Assembly: GCA_048380335.1 (NCBI GenBank)
Contig: DBFCCI010000085.1
Location: forward strand, 1 to 64,000
DNA length: 64,000 nt
DNA from: Lachnospira sp900551945
Lineage (GTDB): Bacteria > Bacillota > Clostridia > Lachnospirales > Lachnospiraceae
Direction of reading: 5' to 3'
Shown here: positions 1 through 9,391 of the stretch, piece after piece
Layout: every line of letters starts with the position of its first letter
How positions within the stretch are numbered: position 1 is the stretch's first letter
Made by a program: the position numbers and the translations under genes
The notes under the pieces: generated by a model
The model's database searches: none
Told to the model about the DNA's origin: nothing
What the model saw: only the letters and a program-made list of their open reading frames with translations

Positions 1-135
1 AAATTCTCAAAGAATTTTCAAGGTTGTTTTACTGTTCAATTATCAATGTTCATTTATAAACTTATCAATTATTATCGAGTTGATATTTAATTGTTTTGTT
101 TATTTTTTGTTGCCGTGTCTTGCGGCGACTTGATT

Positions 136-197
136 ATATTACCATCACCACCCATAAATGTCAACACTTTTTTTATTTTTTTTCGAGTTTTTTTGAG
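136..197 (-). promoter_or_regulatory. Strong stable-RNA-type promoter with UP-like tract, firing leftward
   Basis: On the minus strand a perfect -35 TTGACA (159-164) is separated by 17 nt from a -10 TAATAT (136-141). Upstream of the -35, positions 165-197 are almost pure A on the coding strand, as in an UP element. The same layout (TTGACA, 17 nt, TATATT, A-tract) occurs before tRNA-Gly at 54273-54335, which supports a stable-RNA role. The expected start is near 129 and the product lies outside the window. Confidence 0.7.
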
Positions 198-550
198 TCT
201 TTTCTCTCCGTCTTTATAATACACTATATATTGTATTTACCAACACTTAAAATCACTATACCTTGTTATATTATAAAATACAACATTAAACATTAATACC
301 ACAAATTAAATTCAAACACCTTACTACCTATTACTAAATATAATAAAAATACAAAAACCTAATATAAAAACAATTAAACATATTAATAATACATTCATAT
401 TCAAGTACATTTATCTAATATTTATATATTTACATACAATTACAAAAATCTTAATATCTATTATATATTTATAAGCAAGTTTTAAAGATTATCTATGTCT
501 TAAACTTTCCCATTATATAATAAAAGCATTAAATCATTAAACAATATTAA

Positions 551-606
551 ATAAGTCCCCTACATAAGCTTTATTTCACTAAGCAATAAATATGTAGAGG
601 ACTTAT
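551..606 (-). terminator. Hairpin terminator after the small chemoreceptor
   Basis: Inverted repeat ATAAGTCCCCTACATA / TATGTAGAGGACTTAT with one non-Watson-Crick position, which is a G-U pair only when read on the minus strand. That fits a terminator for the minus-strand gene ending at 652. The following minus-strand sequence is T-rich but has no pure T run. Confidence 0.6.
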
Positions 607-651
607 TTATATTTTAAAAATAATTTCTTATTAACTAAAATCTCTTTATAA

Positions 652-1287
652 CTATCTTAAAGCATTTTTAGCTTTATCTGTAATTTCTCTTTGATATGCT
701 ATTTCATTTTCTATATTTCTTGCTAATTCATTAGCTGTATAGGCTGCGTCTACTACTTTATTAAGCACCTGACCTACACTGTCCGCTTTAGACTTTTGGT
801 CAACTGCGCTTTGGTAAATATTATTCATTGACTCAACAGTTTCTTTTACTGAAGTCTGAATCATATTAATTGTATCTGTAATTTCTTTAGAAGACTTAGC
901 TGATTGCGAAGCAAGATTTCTTACTTCACTAGCAACAACAGCGAAACCTCTGCCATGTTCTCCTGCTCTTGCTGCTTCTATTGACGCATTAAGCGATAAT
1001 ATATTAGTTCTATTAGAAATAGATGCTATTACTGATGCAAACTGCTCAATCTTTTTAGATAAGCTCTCAAGTTCTTGTATCTTTGCTGAGGACTCCTCAA
1101 CAATTTTATTAAGATTATCTATCATATGAAGAATTTCTTCAACATTACCAATACTTTCTTTTACAAGATTAAGAGAGGTATCTGATGAATTAATAACATC
1201 AAACGCATTCTTCTCAAGCTTCTCCTGAGAATTATCTAATCCATTAAGTATATCCGCCAAATTACTAACTAACCTATCTTCTGCCAT
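652..1287 (-). CDS. Small soluble methyl-accepting chemotaxis protein
   Basis: Cytoplasmic chemoreceptor of 211 aa that should pass signals to CheA/CheW. It consists almost wholly of the MCP signalling hairpin: the conserved tip (NRTNILSLNASIEAARAGE, followed by GRGFAVVASEVRNLA) lies around residues 92-125, flanked by helical arms. There is no membrane segment, HAMP or ligand domain, so the sensing part is absent or a partner supplies the input. The start is ATG at 1287, because GGAG sits 6 nt before it; an in-frame ATG at 1299 overlaps that ribosome binding site and is unlikely to be used. It stands alone after radA, with its own terminator. Full receptors are over 500 aa, so this is a minimal form. 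Confidence 0.85.
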   Translation of the reverse strand: MAEDRLVSNLADILNGLDNSQEKLEKNAFDVINSSDTSLNLVKESIGNVEEILHMIDNLNKIVEESSAKIQELESLSKKIEQFASVIASISNRTNILSLNASIEAARAGEHGRGFAVVASEVRNLASQSAKSSKEITDTINMIQTSVKETVESMNNIYQSAVDQKSKADSVGQVLNKVVDAAYTANELARNIENEIAYQREITDKAKNALR

Positions 1288-1438
1288 AATAATCTCCATT
1301 TCTAAGTATTTATGAGTACATTAATATTTGTCATAAACAAATTATTTAAAATATTGTTATAAAACATTTATACAAGGTGTACAATATATTAATTCAGACT
1401 TGCTGTATAGTATAGTTTATAACAATTAATAAACTAGT

Positions 1439-2812
1439 TTATATAAGTTTAATAGCTTCATTTATATTCTGTACGCCAATTATATTTATTTTATCAGTTT
1501 TCTTTATACTTTTCAAGCACACATAAGGAATAATACACGTTTCAAAGCCTAGTTTTATTGCTTCATTTACTCTTGTCTGTACCTGACTTACTGCTCTTAC
1601 TTCTCCTGCTAATCCTACTTCACCAAATATTATTGTCTTATCACTTATAGGTCTATTTTTAAAACTGCTTACAAGAGCCATTACAAGCCCTAAATCAAGC
1701 GCCGGTTCAGTAACCTTAATTCCACCGGCTATGTTTACATAAGCATCACTACTTGACATATGAATACCCGCTCTTTTTTCAAGAACTGCCATTAAAAGAT
1801 TAACTCTATTGTAATCTGTACCTGCTGCCGTTCTTCTTGGAAGTCCAAAGTTAGAGTCACAAACTAGAGCTTGTATTTCTACTAAAAGCGGTCTTGTCCC
1901 TTCTATTAAACATACGACAACTGAACCAGAAGCTTCTTTTGCCCTGCCATTAAGCATATATTCCGATGGATTTTCTACTTCTACAAGTCCCTTGTCCATC
2001 ATTTCAAAGACTCCAATTTCATTTGTTGAACCAAATCTGTTCTTTACTCCCCTGAGTATTCTATATGCCGCATTTCTGTCGCCTTCAAAATACAGCACTG
2101 TATCAACCATATGCTCTAAAACTCTTGGGCCTGCAACTACACCTTCCTTAGTAACATGACCTACTATAAATATTGAAATTCCCAGTCCTTTTGCAAGCTG
2201 CATTAAAACAGAAGTCGACTCTCTTACTTGACTTACACTTCCGGGAGCTGATGATATTTCCTCACGATACATTGTTTGAATTGAGTCAATAATTACTATA
2301 TCCGGCTTTTCTTCCTTTAGTACTTGTTCGATAACCTCAAGATTAGTTTCACAAAGCAAAAGCATACTTTCGTTATTATTTCCTAGTCTTTCAGCTCTTA
2401 TCTTTATCTGTTTTAATGACTCCTCGCCTGAAATGTATAAAACTTTCCTGTTGTCAGAAGCCATATTATTACACATCTGAAGAAGTAATGTTGACTTTCC
2501 AATTCCTGGGTCACCGCCTACAAGGACAAGTGAGCCTTCTACTACACCACCGCCTAAGACTCTATCAAGCTCTGCAATACCAGTAGTCATTCTATCTTTA
2601 TCTTCTGTACTTATCTGTGAAAATGTTTTTGGCTTAACATTGCTTTCCCTTTTGGAATTGACATTTACTACGCCTTTTGTCTTTTTATCTTGCGATACTA
2701 TTTCTTCTACAAATGTATTCCATTCCTTACATGCTGGACACTGACCAGACCATTTTGATGACTCATAGCCACATTCTTTGCAAAAAAATGCTGTTGATTT
2801 AGATTTTGCCAT
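1439..2812 (-). CDS. radA: DNA repair protein RadA (Sms)
   Basis: RecA-related branch-migration ATPase acting in recombinational repair. The 457-aa protein has an N-terminal four-Cys zinc finger (CxxC at FFCKECG, CxxC at QCPACKEW), Walker A GGDPGIGKST near residue 98, the RadA-specific KNRFG motif near 255, and a Lon-protease-like C-terminal domain. Length is normal for the family (about 455). ATG at 2812 is preceded by AGGGAG at 6 nt; a TTG two codons upstream is less likely. It lies downstream of clpC, as in many Firmicutes, but here a small gene (2968-3384) and a terminator-like hairpin stand between them. Confidence 0.97.
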   Translation of the reverse strand: MAKSKSTAFFCKECGYESSKWSGQCPACKEWNTFVEEIVSQDKKTKGVVNVNSKRESNVKPKTFSQISTEDKDRMTTGIAELDRVLGGGVVEGSLVLVGGDPGIGKSTLLLQMCNNMASDNRKVLYISGEESLKQIKIRAERLGNNNESMLLLCETNLEVIEQVLKEEKPDIVIIDSIQTMYREEISSAPGSVSQVRESTSVLMQLAKGLGISIFIVGHVTKEGVVAGPRVLEHMVDTVLYFEGDRNAAYRILRGVKNRFGSTNEIGVFEMMDKGLVEVENPSEYMLNGRAKEASGSVVVCLIEGTRPLLVEIQALVCDSNFGLPRRTAAGTDYNRVNLLMAVLEKRAGIHMSSSDAYVNIAGGIKVTEPALDLGLVMALVSSFKNRPISDKTIIFGEVGLAGEVRAVSQVQTRVNEAIKLGFETCIIPYVCLKSIKKTDKINIIGVQNINEAIKLI

Positions 2813-2844
2813 ACACAACTCCCTTTAATGTCAATATAAATAAA

Positions 2845-2883
2845 TTCCCCACTCTTATTGCATTATACAATAAAAGTGAGGAA
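2845..2883 (-). terminator. Terminator between the 138-aa gene and radA
   Basis: Inverted repeat TTCCCCACTCTTATTG / CAATAAAAGTGAGGAA with a 7-nt loop. Both imperfect positions become G-U pairs on the minus strand, and the minus-strand downstream sequence is T-rich. radA would then need read-through or its own weak promoter. Confidence 0.6.
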
Positions 2884-2967
2884 CTCTTTAGTATAATCAA
2901 GCAAATATTCACAATCTGCCTTGATACTTAATTAATATTGTTCACATATTATATAAAAAAACTATTA

Positions 2968-3384
2968 TTAATTAACTTTCTTTACATCAACGTCAACAGG
3001 TTTTTCTCCATCAAATTCTACTGATAAAACAAGCTTGCCGCCCATATTAGTCTTCATCTTGCCTGCTGTTTCGCCATCAATTGTTATCTCGTATTCTAAA
3101 CCTTCTTCTAATTCAAGAGTAATCTGTGCATCTTCTACGCCTTCTACCTTGAAGCTTACACCACCGTCAACTTCTGAATAATCATTAACTGCTGTTCCTG
3201 GTACAGACTCATATACAAACGAACCATTGCGCTCTAACTTTGTAATCTCATTGAATGTCTTTACCTTATATGTATCTCCGCAATGTTCAAAATCTGATAA
3301 TTTAGACTTAGTATCTAATTTATAGTTACCAAAACTAAGTTTTCCATCCTTTTCTGAACGAATTAACTCATTAACTACTGGCAT
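2968..3384 (-). CDS. Small conserved acidic beta-rich protein (endosialidase-annotated family?)
   Basis: A 138-aa protein without signal peptide or membrane segment. It has a Gly/Asp/Glu-rich alternating pattern suggesting beta structure, and ends in a Val/Lys-rich strand (VDVDVKKVN). From memory, proteins starting with MPVVNELIR are common in Lachnospiraceae and often carry the label 'endosialidase'; no catalytic motif is visible, so I do not accept that function. AGGAGG lies 8 nt before ATG. It sits between clpC and radA, with a 10-bp leader hairpin at 3432-3455 and a terminator after it, so it is probably a separate transcription unit. It may be a structural or regulatory protein. Confidence 0.8.
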   Translation of the reverse strand: MPVVNELIRSEKDGKLSFGNYKLDTKSKLSDFEHCGDTYKVKTFNEITKLERNGSFVYESVPGTAVNDYSEVDGGVSFKVEGVEDAQITLELEEGLEYEITIDGETAGKMKTNMGGKLVLSVEFDGEKPVDVDVKKVN

Positions 3385-3516
3385 CTATTCTTCCTCCTAT
3401 ATTCTATTGTCCGTATATTTAACGATTGATGTAGGGACAACTATTGTCCCTTACACCTTGCTATAATTATTATACAATAATTCGACAAAATAAGCTAGTA
3501 TTTTATATTAATTTTA

Positions 3517-5979
3517 TTATTTATTAATTCCTCTTTTAACAGAAAAATCTAGTTTACCATCTTTAACAGTTACTTTTACTTTGTTACCTTCTTTTATCTT
3601 TCCTTCAAGTATCTTTTCTGCAATATTGTCTTCTAACTCATTTTGTATTGTTCTTCTAAGTGGTCTTGCGCCATACTTCTCATCATAACCCTTATCAACA
3701 ATATACTTCTTAGCTTCATCGTCAAGTTCTATTGATATTTTCATTTGCTCGAGAGTTCTTTTATTAACAGTATTAATCATAATATCAACTATCTTTCCAA
3801 TCTGCTCTTTATTAAGCATATGGAATACTATTATCTCATCAATTCTGTTAATAAATTCTGGCTTAAAGATACGTCTTACTTCGTCCATAACTTTACTTTT
3901 CATATTCTCATGACTTTGCTTTTCATCTGTTGATGTTGCAAAACCGAGTGTCTTTGGTGCAACTATATTTTCTGCACCCGCATTAGATGTCATAATAATA
4001 ACTGTATTCTTAAAGTCTACTACTCTACCTGTTGAGTCTGTGATATGACCATCATCAAGCACTTGTAAGAGTACGTTAAATACATCTGGGTGAGCTTTTT
4101 CAACTTCGTCAAATAGTACAACGGAATATGGATTACGTCTTACTTTTTCACTTAACTGTCCGCCCTCATCATATCCTACATATCCTGGAGGAGAACCTAT
4201 AAGCTTTGACACTGTGTGCTTCTCCATAAATTCAGACATATCAACTCTTATAAGTGCATTTTCTGTACCAAACATTGCGTCAGCAAGTGTCTTTGACAAC
4301 TCTGTCTTACCTACACCAGTAGGCCCTAAGAATAAGAACGAACCGATTGGTCTATTAGGGTCTTTTAAGCCTACTCGTCCTCGTCTTATTGCCTTAGCTA
4401 TTGCTGTTACGGCTTCGTCTTGTCCTATAACACGCTTATGAAGTGTTTCTTCAAGCTTAATAAGTCGTTCTGTTTCTGCCTGTGCAATTCTTTGAACTGG
4501 TATCTTAGTCCATGTTGACACTACTTCTGCGACTTCTTCTTCCCCAACAATTATATTAGAGCTATTTTTATCTTCTTCCCATTGCTGTTTTAACTTTTCT
4601 AATCTAGCTTTCTTTCTTGTCTGCTTTTTCTTAATCTCGCCTGCCTGTTCAAAAGCTTCTGACTTTATAGCTTCTTCTTTTTCACTTTCTAGCTTACTTA
4701 ATTGTTCTTCTATCTTAGTTATTTCTTCTGGCATAACGTAAGACTTAAGTCTTGCCTTTGAAGCGGCTTCATCTATAAGGTCAATTGCCTTATCAGGTAA
4801 AAATCTGTCATTAATATATCTTTTTGACAACTTAACTGCTGCCTCTACTGCTTCATCAGTAATTGTAACCTTGTGATGTTCTTCATAACGACTTCTTAAG
4901 CCCTTTAATATATCTATTGCTTCATCTTCTGATGGTTCTTCCACCTTAACAGACTGAAATCTTCTCTCTAAAGCTGCGTCTTTTTCTATATATTTTCTGT
5001 ATTCTTCTATAGTAGTTGCTCCGATAAGCTGTATCTCACCTCTTGCAAGAGATGGTTTTAATATATTAGAAGCGTCAATTGCCCCTTCTGCCCCACCTGC
5101 ACCTATAATTGTGTGAAGCTCATCTAAGAATAACAATACATTTCCATCATTTTTTACTTCATTAATTACTTTTTTAATTCTTTCTTCAAATTCGCCTCTA
5201 TACTTAGAACCTGCAACCATGCCAGATAAATCTAATGTAAGAAGTCTTTTGTTTTTAATATTTTCTGGAACACTACCTTCTACTATCTTTGAAGCCAAAC
5301 CTTCCGCAATTGCTGTCTTACCAACTCCCGGTTCTCCTATAAGACAAGGGTTATTCTTTGTTCTTCTACTCAATATCTGTATAACTCTTTTTATTTCTTC
5401 TTCTCTGCCAATCACTGGGTCTAGCTTGCCTTCTTTTGCAAGTTGTGTTAAATCTCTGCTGTACTGGTCAAGTGTTTGTGTTGCTCTTTTATCTTTATTT
5501 CTTACTTTTCCATTTTGAAAATCTTCTCTATAAGTATTGCCATCTTCACCCATTGCAACCATTATATCTATATATAATTTCTTTATACTTACACCTATTG
5601 TATTAAGAAGTCTTGCAGCAACACTTTCTGACTCTTTTAAGATTGATATAAGTATATGCTCTGTTCCAATAAGTTCGGACTTAAATCTTACGGCTTCCTT
5701 TGAAGCATTTTCAAGTATTCTTCTTACTCTTGGTGTATAACCTGTTGGCTCTTTTACACTAATCTGACTATCTGGTGCAATAAGCTGATAAACAAGATTA
5801 GTTACTCTTTCATCTGTAACTTCGTTATTAATTAAAATTGTAGAAGCCAGACTTCCTTCTGTCTGAATAAGTCCTAACAGTAAATGTTCTGAACCTATAT
5901 AGCCATGTCCTAGCATTGCGGCTGTATCTGCGGCATGACTAAGTGCTTCCTGCGCTTGTTTAGTAAATCTACTCTGCAT
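3517..5979 (-). CDS. clpC: ATP-dependent Clp protease ATP-binding subunit ClpC
   Basis: Hsp100 unfoldase that feeds McsB-tagged or adaptor-bound proteins into ClpP. The 820-aa protein has two N-terminal Clp repeats (residues about 3-145), the D1 AAA+ domain with Walker A GEPGVGKT near 210, a middle region with a UvrB/C (UVR) motif near 410-450, the D2 domain with Walker A GPTGVGKTE near 545, and the C-terminal D2-small domain. Length is normal. ATG at 5979 is preceded by GAGGAAAGT; an ATG at 6000 lacks a site. It follows mcsB by 35 nt, in the usual mcsA-mcsB-clpC order. Confidence 0.98.
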   Translation of the reverse strand: MQSRFTKQAQEALSHAADTAAMLGHGYIGSEHLLLGLIQTEGSLASTILINNEVTDERVTNLVYQLIAPDSQISVKEPTGYTPRVRRILENASKEAVRFKSELIGTEHILISILKESESVAARLLNTIGVSIKKLYIDIMVAMGEDGNTYREDFQNGKVRNKDKRATQTLDQYSRDLTQLAKEGKLDPVIGREEEIKRVIQILSRRTKNNPCLIGEPGVGKTAIAEGLASKIVEGSVPENIKNKRLLTLDLSGMVAGSKYRGEFEERIKKVINEVKNDGNVLLFLDELHTIIGAGGAEGAIDASNILKPSLARGEIQLIGATTIEEYRKYIEKDAALERRFQSVKVEEPSEDEAIDILKGLRSRYEEHHKVTITDEAVEAAVKLSKRYINDRFLPDKAIDLIDEAASKARLKSYVMPEEITKIEEQLSKLESEKEEAIKSEAFEQAGEIKKKQTRKKARLEKLKQQWEEDKNSSNIIVGEEEVAEVVSTWTKIPVQRIAQAETERLIKLEETLHKRVIGQDEAVTAIAKAIRRGRVGLKDPNRPIGSFLFLGPTGVGKTELSKTLADAMFGTENALIRVDMSEFMEKHTVSKLIGSPPGYVGYDEGGQLSEKVRRNPYSVVLFDEVEKAHPDVFNVLLQVLDDGHITDSTGRVVDFKNTVIIMTSNAGAENIVAPKTLGFATSTDEKQSHENMKSKVMDEVRRIFKPEFINRIDEIIVFHMLNKEQIGKIVDIMINTVNKRTLEQMKISIELDDEAKKYIVDKGYDEKYGARPLRRTIQNELEDNIAEKILEGKIKEGNKVKVTVKDGKLDFSVKRGINK

Positions 5980-6014
5980 ACTTTCCTCATTTCTATACAT
6001 TCTAGTATATATTA

Positions 6015-7049
6015 TTACTGTACCATTGGAAGATTATCTCTGATAAATTGCGACCTGCTTATATCTAGTTCTTCCTCTGATAAATCTTTTTCATTCATAA
6101 TCTTAAGATTAGCCGGTTGAATACCTATCATTAGCTGATATATTGAGGTATTCATTCCCGAACTATCTGTAAGAAGTCCCTCTGATAGTCCAAATCTTAA
6201 CTGAGACAAAAGAAACATACCATCACTTAAAGATATCTTTTTAGCATATTTTAACACACCATAAGAACGGCTTACACTGTCTAGCGCTGTCATATATTTC
6301 TTTTTGATATATTCTTTCCTTACAGCTCTCTCCTGTGCTATAACCTGCTCAGCTATTTTATTAAGATTTTCTATAATCTCAGCTTCTGACTTTCCAAGTG
6401 TTATAATATTTGATAACTGATATATGTCACCTGCAAACTTGCCATTGCCATCGGAATACACCCCCTTTAATTGAAGTCCAAATCTTCCAACCTCGGCAGA
6501 TATTCCACTAATCCTTTCACTTCCAGACAATGCCGGCAAATGAAGCATATAAGAAGCTCTCATACCAGTACCTACATTAGATGGGCAAGTTGTAAGATAT
6601 CCATACTTTTCATCATACGCATAATCAAGTACTTCTCCTATCTTATTATCCATATCATCAGCTTGTTTATAGGCTGTCTGCATATCTTTGCCTGCTGAAT
6701 ATGACTGTATTCTTATATGGTCTTCTTCATTTATCATTATAGACATATTTTCATTAAGTGAAGCAAAACCTGCTGCAACTTGTTGTCCTAGTAAAAAGTC
6801 ACTTATAAGATGTCTTTCTTTCATTGCTATTTTTTGATATTTATCAAGATTTTTAAAATCATAATCCGTATATTCGTTCATATCTATGGTTGCTTTAATT
6901 GCATTAACAGCTTTGTCTGTCATTGTTCTTGCTGATTTATTATCCAGCTTTAAAGAAAAGTTATACTTACTTAAGTTCCTTGCAAGTCTTACTCTGCTTG
7001 AAATCACAACATCGCTGTCTTTACCATTTTGTTCAAACCATCTAAGCAT
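6015..7049 (-). CDS. mcsB: Protein arginine kinase McsB
   Basis: Phosphagen-kinase homologue that phosphorylates arginines to mark proteins for ClpCP. The 344-aa protein shows SSRVRLARNL near residue 17, the loop CPSNVGTGMRASY near 180, and HLPAL. This matches the kinase core plus the C-terminal McsB domain. The start at 7049 gives an 8-nt overlap with the end of mcsA, so the two are probably translationally coupled; AGGAAA lies about 9 nt before the ATG. Longer in-frame starts upstream lie inside mcsA and are rejected. Confidence 0.95.
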   Translation of the reverse strand: MLRWFEQNGKDSDVVISSRVRLARNLSKYNFSLKLDNKSARTMTDKAVNAIKATIDMNEYTDYDFKNLDKYQKIAMKERHLISDFLLGQQVAAGFASLNENMSIMINEEDHIRIQSYSAGKDMQTAYKQADDMDNKIGEVLDYAYDEKYGYLTTCPSNVGTGMRASYMLHLPALSGSERISGISAEVGRFGLQLKGVYSDGNGKFAGDIYQLSNIITLGKSEAEIIENLNKIAEQVIAQERAVRKEYIKKKYMTALDSVSRSYGVLKYAKKISLSDGMFLLSQLRFGLSEGLLTDSSGMNTSIYQLMIGIQPANLKIMNEKDLSEEELDISRSQFIRDNLPMVQ

Positions 7050-7605
7050 TGCTATGTTTCCTTTCTTCATTCTGACTTTTCTTAAGCTCCTTAATCTCAT
7101 CACGATACTTTGCCGCAAGCTCATAATTTTCAAACTCTACAGCTTCTCTTTGTTTCATAGTAAGATTAAGTATCTCATCTTCTAGCTTTTTATTTATATC
7201 ATTTTCAGAAAAACCTTGCTGTTTCTTTTTGTATTTCTTGCCTTTGTGAACAATATCTCCATGAATTTTTTTGATATTTTCTTCTATTAATGGACCGAAA
7301 ACATCATAACAGCCTGCGCAACCAAACTTTCCTACTCTTGCAAATTCTGCAAAGCTCATATCACACTGTGGGCATCTTATATGCTGCATTGTCAAATCGG
7401 AAGAGGATGTCATTCCCTCATTTGAAGCTAAAAGTCCTGTGAGTAACTTTACAAATGGAAAATCATTTTCAAGTAATCCTCCATAGCCTGACAAATTAAG
7501 TGTAGCGGCACATCTGCTACACACATGATGTTCTGTTCTTATTCCATTTACAACTTCTGTATAATGAATGGTGGCTTGATTTTTTTTACAAATTTCACAT
7601 AACAT
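7042..7605 (-). CDS. mcsA: McsA, zinc-binding activator of McsB
   Basis: Partner that activates McsB and links it to ClpC. The 187-aa protein has four CxxC pairs (CEIC, CSRC, CPQC, CAGC) in the first 100 residues and a C-terminal UVR motif (EAVEFENYELAAKYRDEI) near 150-168. The start is uncertain: ATG at 7605 gives the family-typical MLCEIC beginning, and a GTG four codons upstream (7617) is closer to GGAAGG but spaced too tightly. In many Firmicutes ctsR precedes this gene; here a flippase does. Confidence 0.93.
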   Translation of the reverse strand: MLCEICKKNQATIHYTEVVNGIRTEHHVCSRCAATLNLSGYGGLLENDFPFVKLLTGLLASNEGMTSSSDLTMQHIRCPQCDMSFAEFARVGKFGCAGCYDVFGPLIEENIKKIHGDIVHKGKKYKKKQQGFSENDINKKLEDEILNLTMKQREAVEFENYELAAKYRDEIKELKKSQNEERKHSNA

Positions 7606-7645
7606 ACTAATAATCACGACCTTCCATGATAATTTTCTTTAACAA

Positions 7646-9208
7646 TTATATTAAATGTTTTTTCTTACATATATACATTGGACCAAAATAAGAAATTCCA
7701 GCTATAATAAACGATACTATAAGGGAAACTATATTATTTGCTGTAATAGTAAACATAAATTTATAAGTTAATGCTACTGCTACTCCCATGATAATTGAAC
7801 ATATACAAGGCGCTGCAAATATCTTTATATAATTTATTCTAAATCCTATATATCTATGCAATGCCCTTATATTAAGTATGAATATTAATATAGGAAATGT
7901 CGCATTTCCTATTACTATAGCATATATTCCAAGCCTTGAAAACCTAAGCAAAATATATACAAGTACTATATGAACAACTAACGAAATACTTGAATGTTTT
8001 ACTGGTACGTTCATCTTATCAATTCCTTGTAAGGCTGAACTTGTAACAGTTGAAAGTGTATAAAATATTACTGCTACCGCACCAAGCTTTAACATCATTG
8101 CGCCTTGTGCGCTATCATACCTTGCAAATAAAAGTTGAATAATAGGCTGACCTAATATTACAAGCCCTACAAATGATGGTACTGCTATTAACATATTCGT
8201 CTTTAGAGTACTTGTTATTTTGGAACATATCTGTCTTTCTTTACTCTCACTATATGAAGCAACAATACTCGGAAGCATTGAAGATGACAAAGCTGACGCT
8301 ACGCCTTGTGGTATACCTATAAGAAGTGAATAACTTGAATTGAAGTTACCTAAGTCATTGGCAATACTTTTTGAAATATCTCTGCCTACCATCATATTAC
8401 TAAACATCATATCATCTATTACTGCACTTATCTGGTAAAATGTCTGACCAAGAATTATAGGTATCATTGTAGCTGCTATAAGTTGATATACTTCTGCATC
8501 ACTTTTTCTTTTACTTACAGTATCATGTTTGACCATTTTTGAAAATGTAGGTCTATATATCATATATAAGATTACAAGAAAGACAAGCGCTGTCAATGCA
8601 CCAATTGCTGTTCCTAACGTTCCACCTGCTGCACCATAAGCTGATTGATTGGCTGAATTTTTAAAGGCATTAACAAGAATATAACCTGCAACAATACTTA
8701 CAATAGCATTAACTACCTGCTCTGCAAGCTGTGATATTGCTGTTGGTATCATTGTTTCCTGACCTTGATAAAAGCCTCTCATAACTCCTAAAATAGCAAC
8801 TATAAATATTGTTGGAGCAAGTATTCTAAGTGGAATTGCTATTCCTGCTACACCTTTATAAAACACTTTTTCAATTAATCCAGCACCAAAAAATAATATA
8901 AGTGCCGCTATTCCACCTGTGCATATGGCAGTTGTTAATGCACACCTAAATATTTGCGCAACATTTTTATACTGCTTCTGAGCAAATCTAGCAGACACAA
9001 GCTTTGATACTGCCATAGGAAGTCCGTATGCAGATAACACTAGCATAATATTGTATACATTATACGCAGCACTATATATACCATTTCCTTCGCTGCCAAT
9101 TATATTAACAAGTGGTATCCTATACAACATTCCTATTATTCTTACTAGTATTCCTGCCATAGCAAGTATTCCGCCATGAACTAAAAAATTACTTTTTTTA
9201 TTTGACAT
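7646..9208 (-). CDS. Polysaccharide/lipid-linked oligosaccharide flippase, SpoVB/MVF type
   Basis: Integral membrane protein of 520 aa with about 14 hydrophobic segments. The N-terminus (GGILAMAGILVRIIGMLYRI) is typical of the SpoVB/MurJ-like branch of the MOP superfamily, which flips lipid-linked sugars across the membrane. GAGG lies 9 nt before ATG. It ends about 40 nt upstream of mcsA on the same strand, so it may be co-transcribed with the clp genes, occupying the place where ctsR is expected. Whether it serves peptidoglycan, spore cortex or a polysaccharide cannot be decided here. Confidence 0.88.
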   Translation of the reverse strand: MSNKKSNFLVHGGILAMAGILVRIIGMLYRIPLVNIIGSEGNGIYSAAYNVYNIMLVLSAYGLPMAVSKLVSARFAQKQYKNVAQIFRCALTTAICTGGIAALILFFGAGLIEKVFYKGVAGIAIPLRILAPTIFIVAILGVMRGFYQGQETMIPTAISQLAEQVVNAIVSIVAGYILVNAFKNSANQSAYGAAGGTLGTAIGALTALVFLVILYMIYRPTFSKMVKHDTVSKRKSDAEVYQLIAATMIPIILGQTFYQISAVIDDMMFSNMMVGRDISKSIANDLGNFNSSYSLLIGIPQGVASALSSSMLPSIVASYSESKERQICSKITSTLKTNMLIAVPSFVGLVILGQPIIQLLFARYDSAQGAMMLKLGAVAVIFYTLSTVTSSALQGIDKMNVPVKHSSISLVVHIVLVYILLRFSRLGIYAIVIGNATFPILIFILNIRALHRYIGFRINYIKIFAAPCICSIIMGVAVALTYKFMFTITANNIVSLIVSFIIAGISYFGPMYICKKKHLI

Positions 9209-9347
9209 TCTTGAAACCTCATTTATATCATTAATTATATATTAAGTGTAACCATTTATTAATAATGAAAAACCCAATATTTTATTAATTCTGCTTTTGT
9301 TACTTATTCTTAATTTACAAGATATTACACCAATCTTTTTAATTATA

Positions 9348-9390
9348 CCAAAAAAAGAGCAGAAAACATATCGTAATCTGCCCCTTTTTT
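9348..9390 (-). terminator. Rho-independent terminator
   Basis: On the minus strand GGGGCAGA pairs with TCTGCTCT, followed by a run of seven T. It closes the envelope cluster whose last gene ends at 9392. Confidence 0.85.
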
Positions 9391-9391
9391 A

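Larger units (their letters stand above)
1..651. other. AT-rich intergenic region, probable leader of an off-window rRNA operon
   Basis: No credible protein gene is visible; the one longer open frame (96-296) is Phe-rich, has no ribosome binding site and covers promoter DNA. A minus-strand promoter lies at 136-164. The transcript would run left from about position 129 and contains a hairpin (111-130, GTTGCCG/CGGCGAC). It also holds a stretch read on the minus strand as ATTGAACAG then CCTTGAAAATTC, which resembles rRNA leader or spacer boxes of Clostridia. That an rRNA operon lies beyond the left edge is inference. Positions 200-540 are plain AT-rich DNA in which I see nothing further. Confidence 0.45.

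Noticed and set aside
96..296. 66-aa plus-strand Phe-rich frame at the left edge
   Set aside because: No ribosome binding site; it overlies a strong minus-strand promoter and its A-tract.
7042..7133. Longer McsB starting at 7133
   Set aside because: The additional residues lie within the mcsA coding region; the ATG at 7049 has a proper site and family-typical start.
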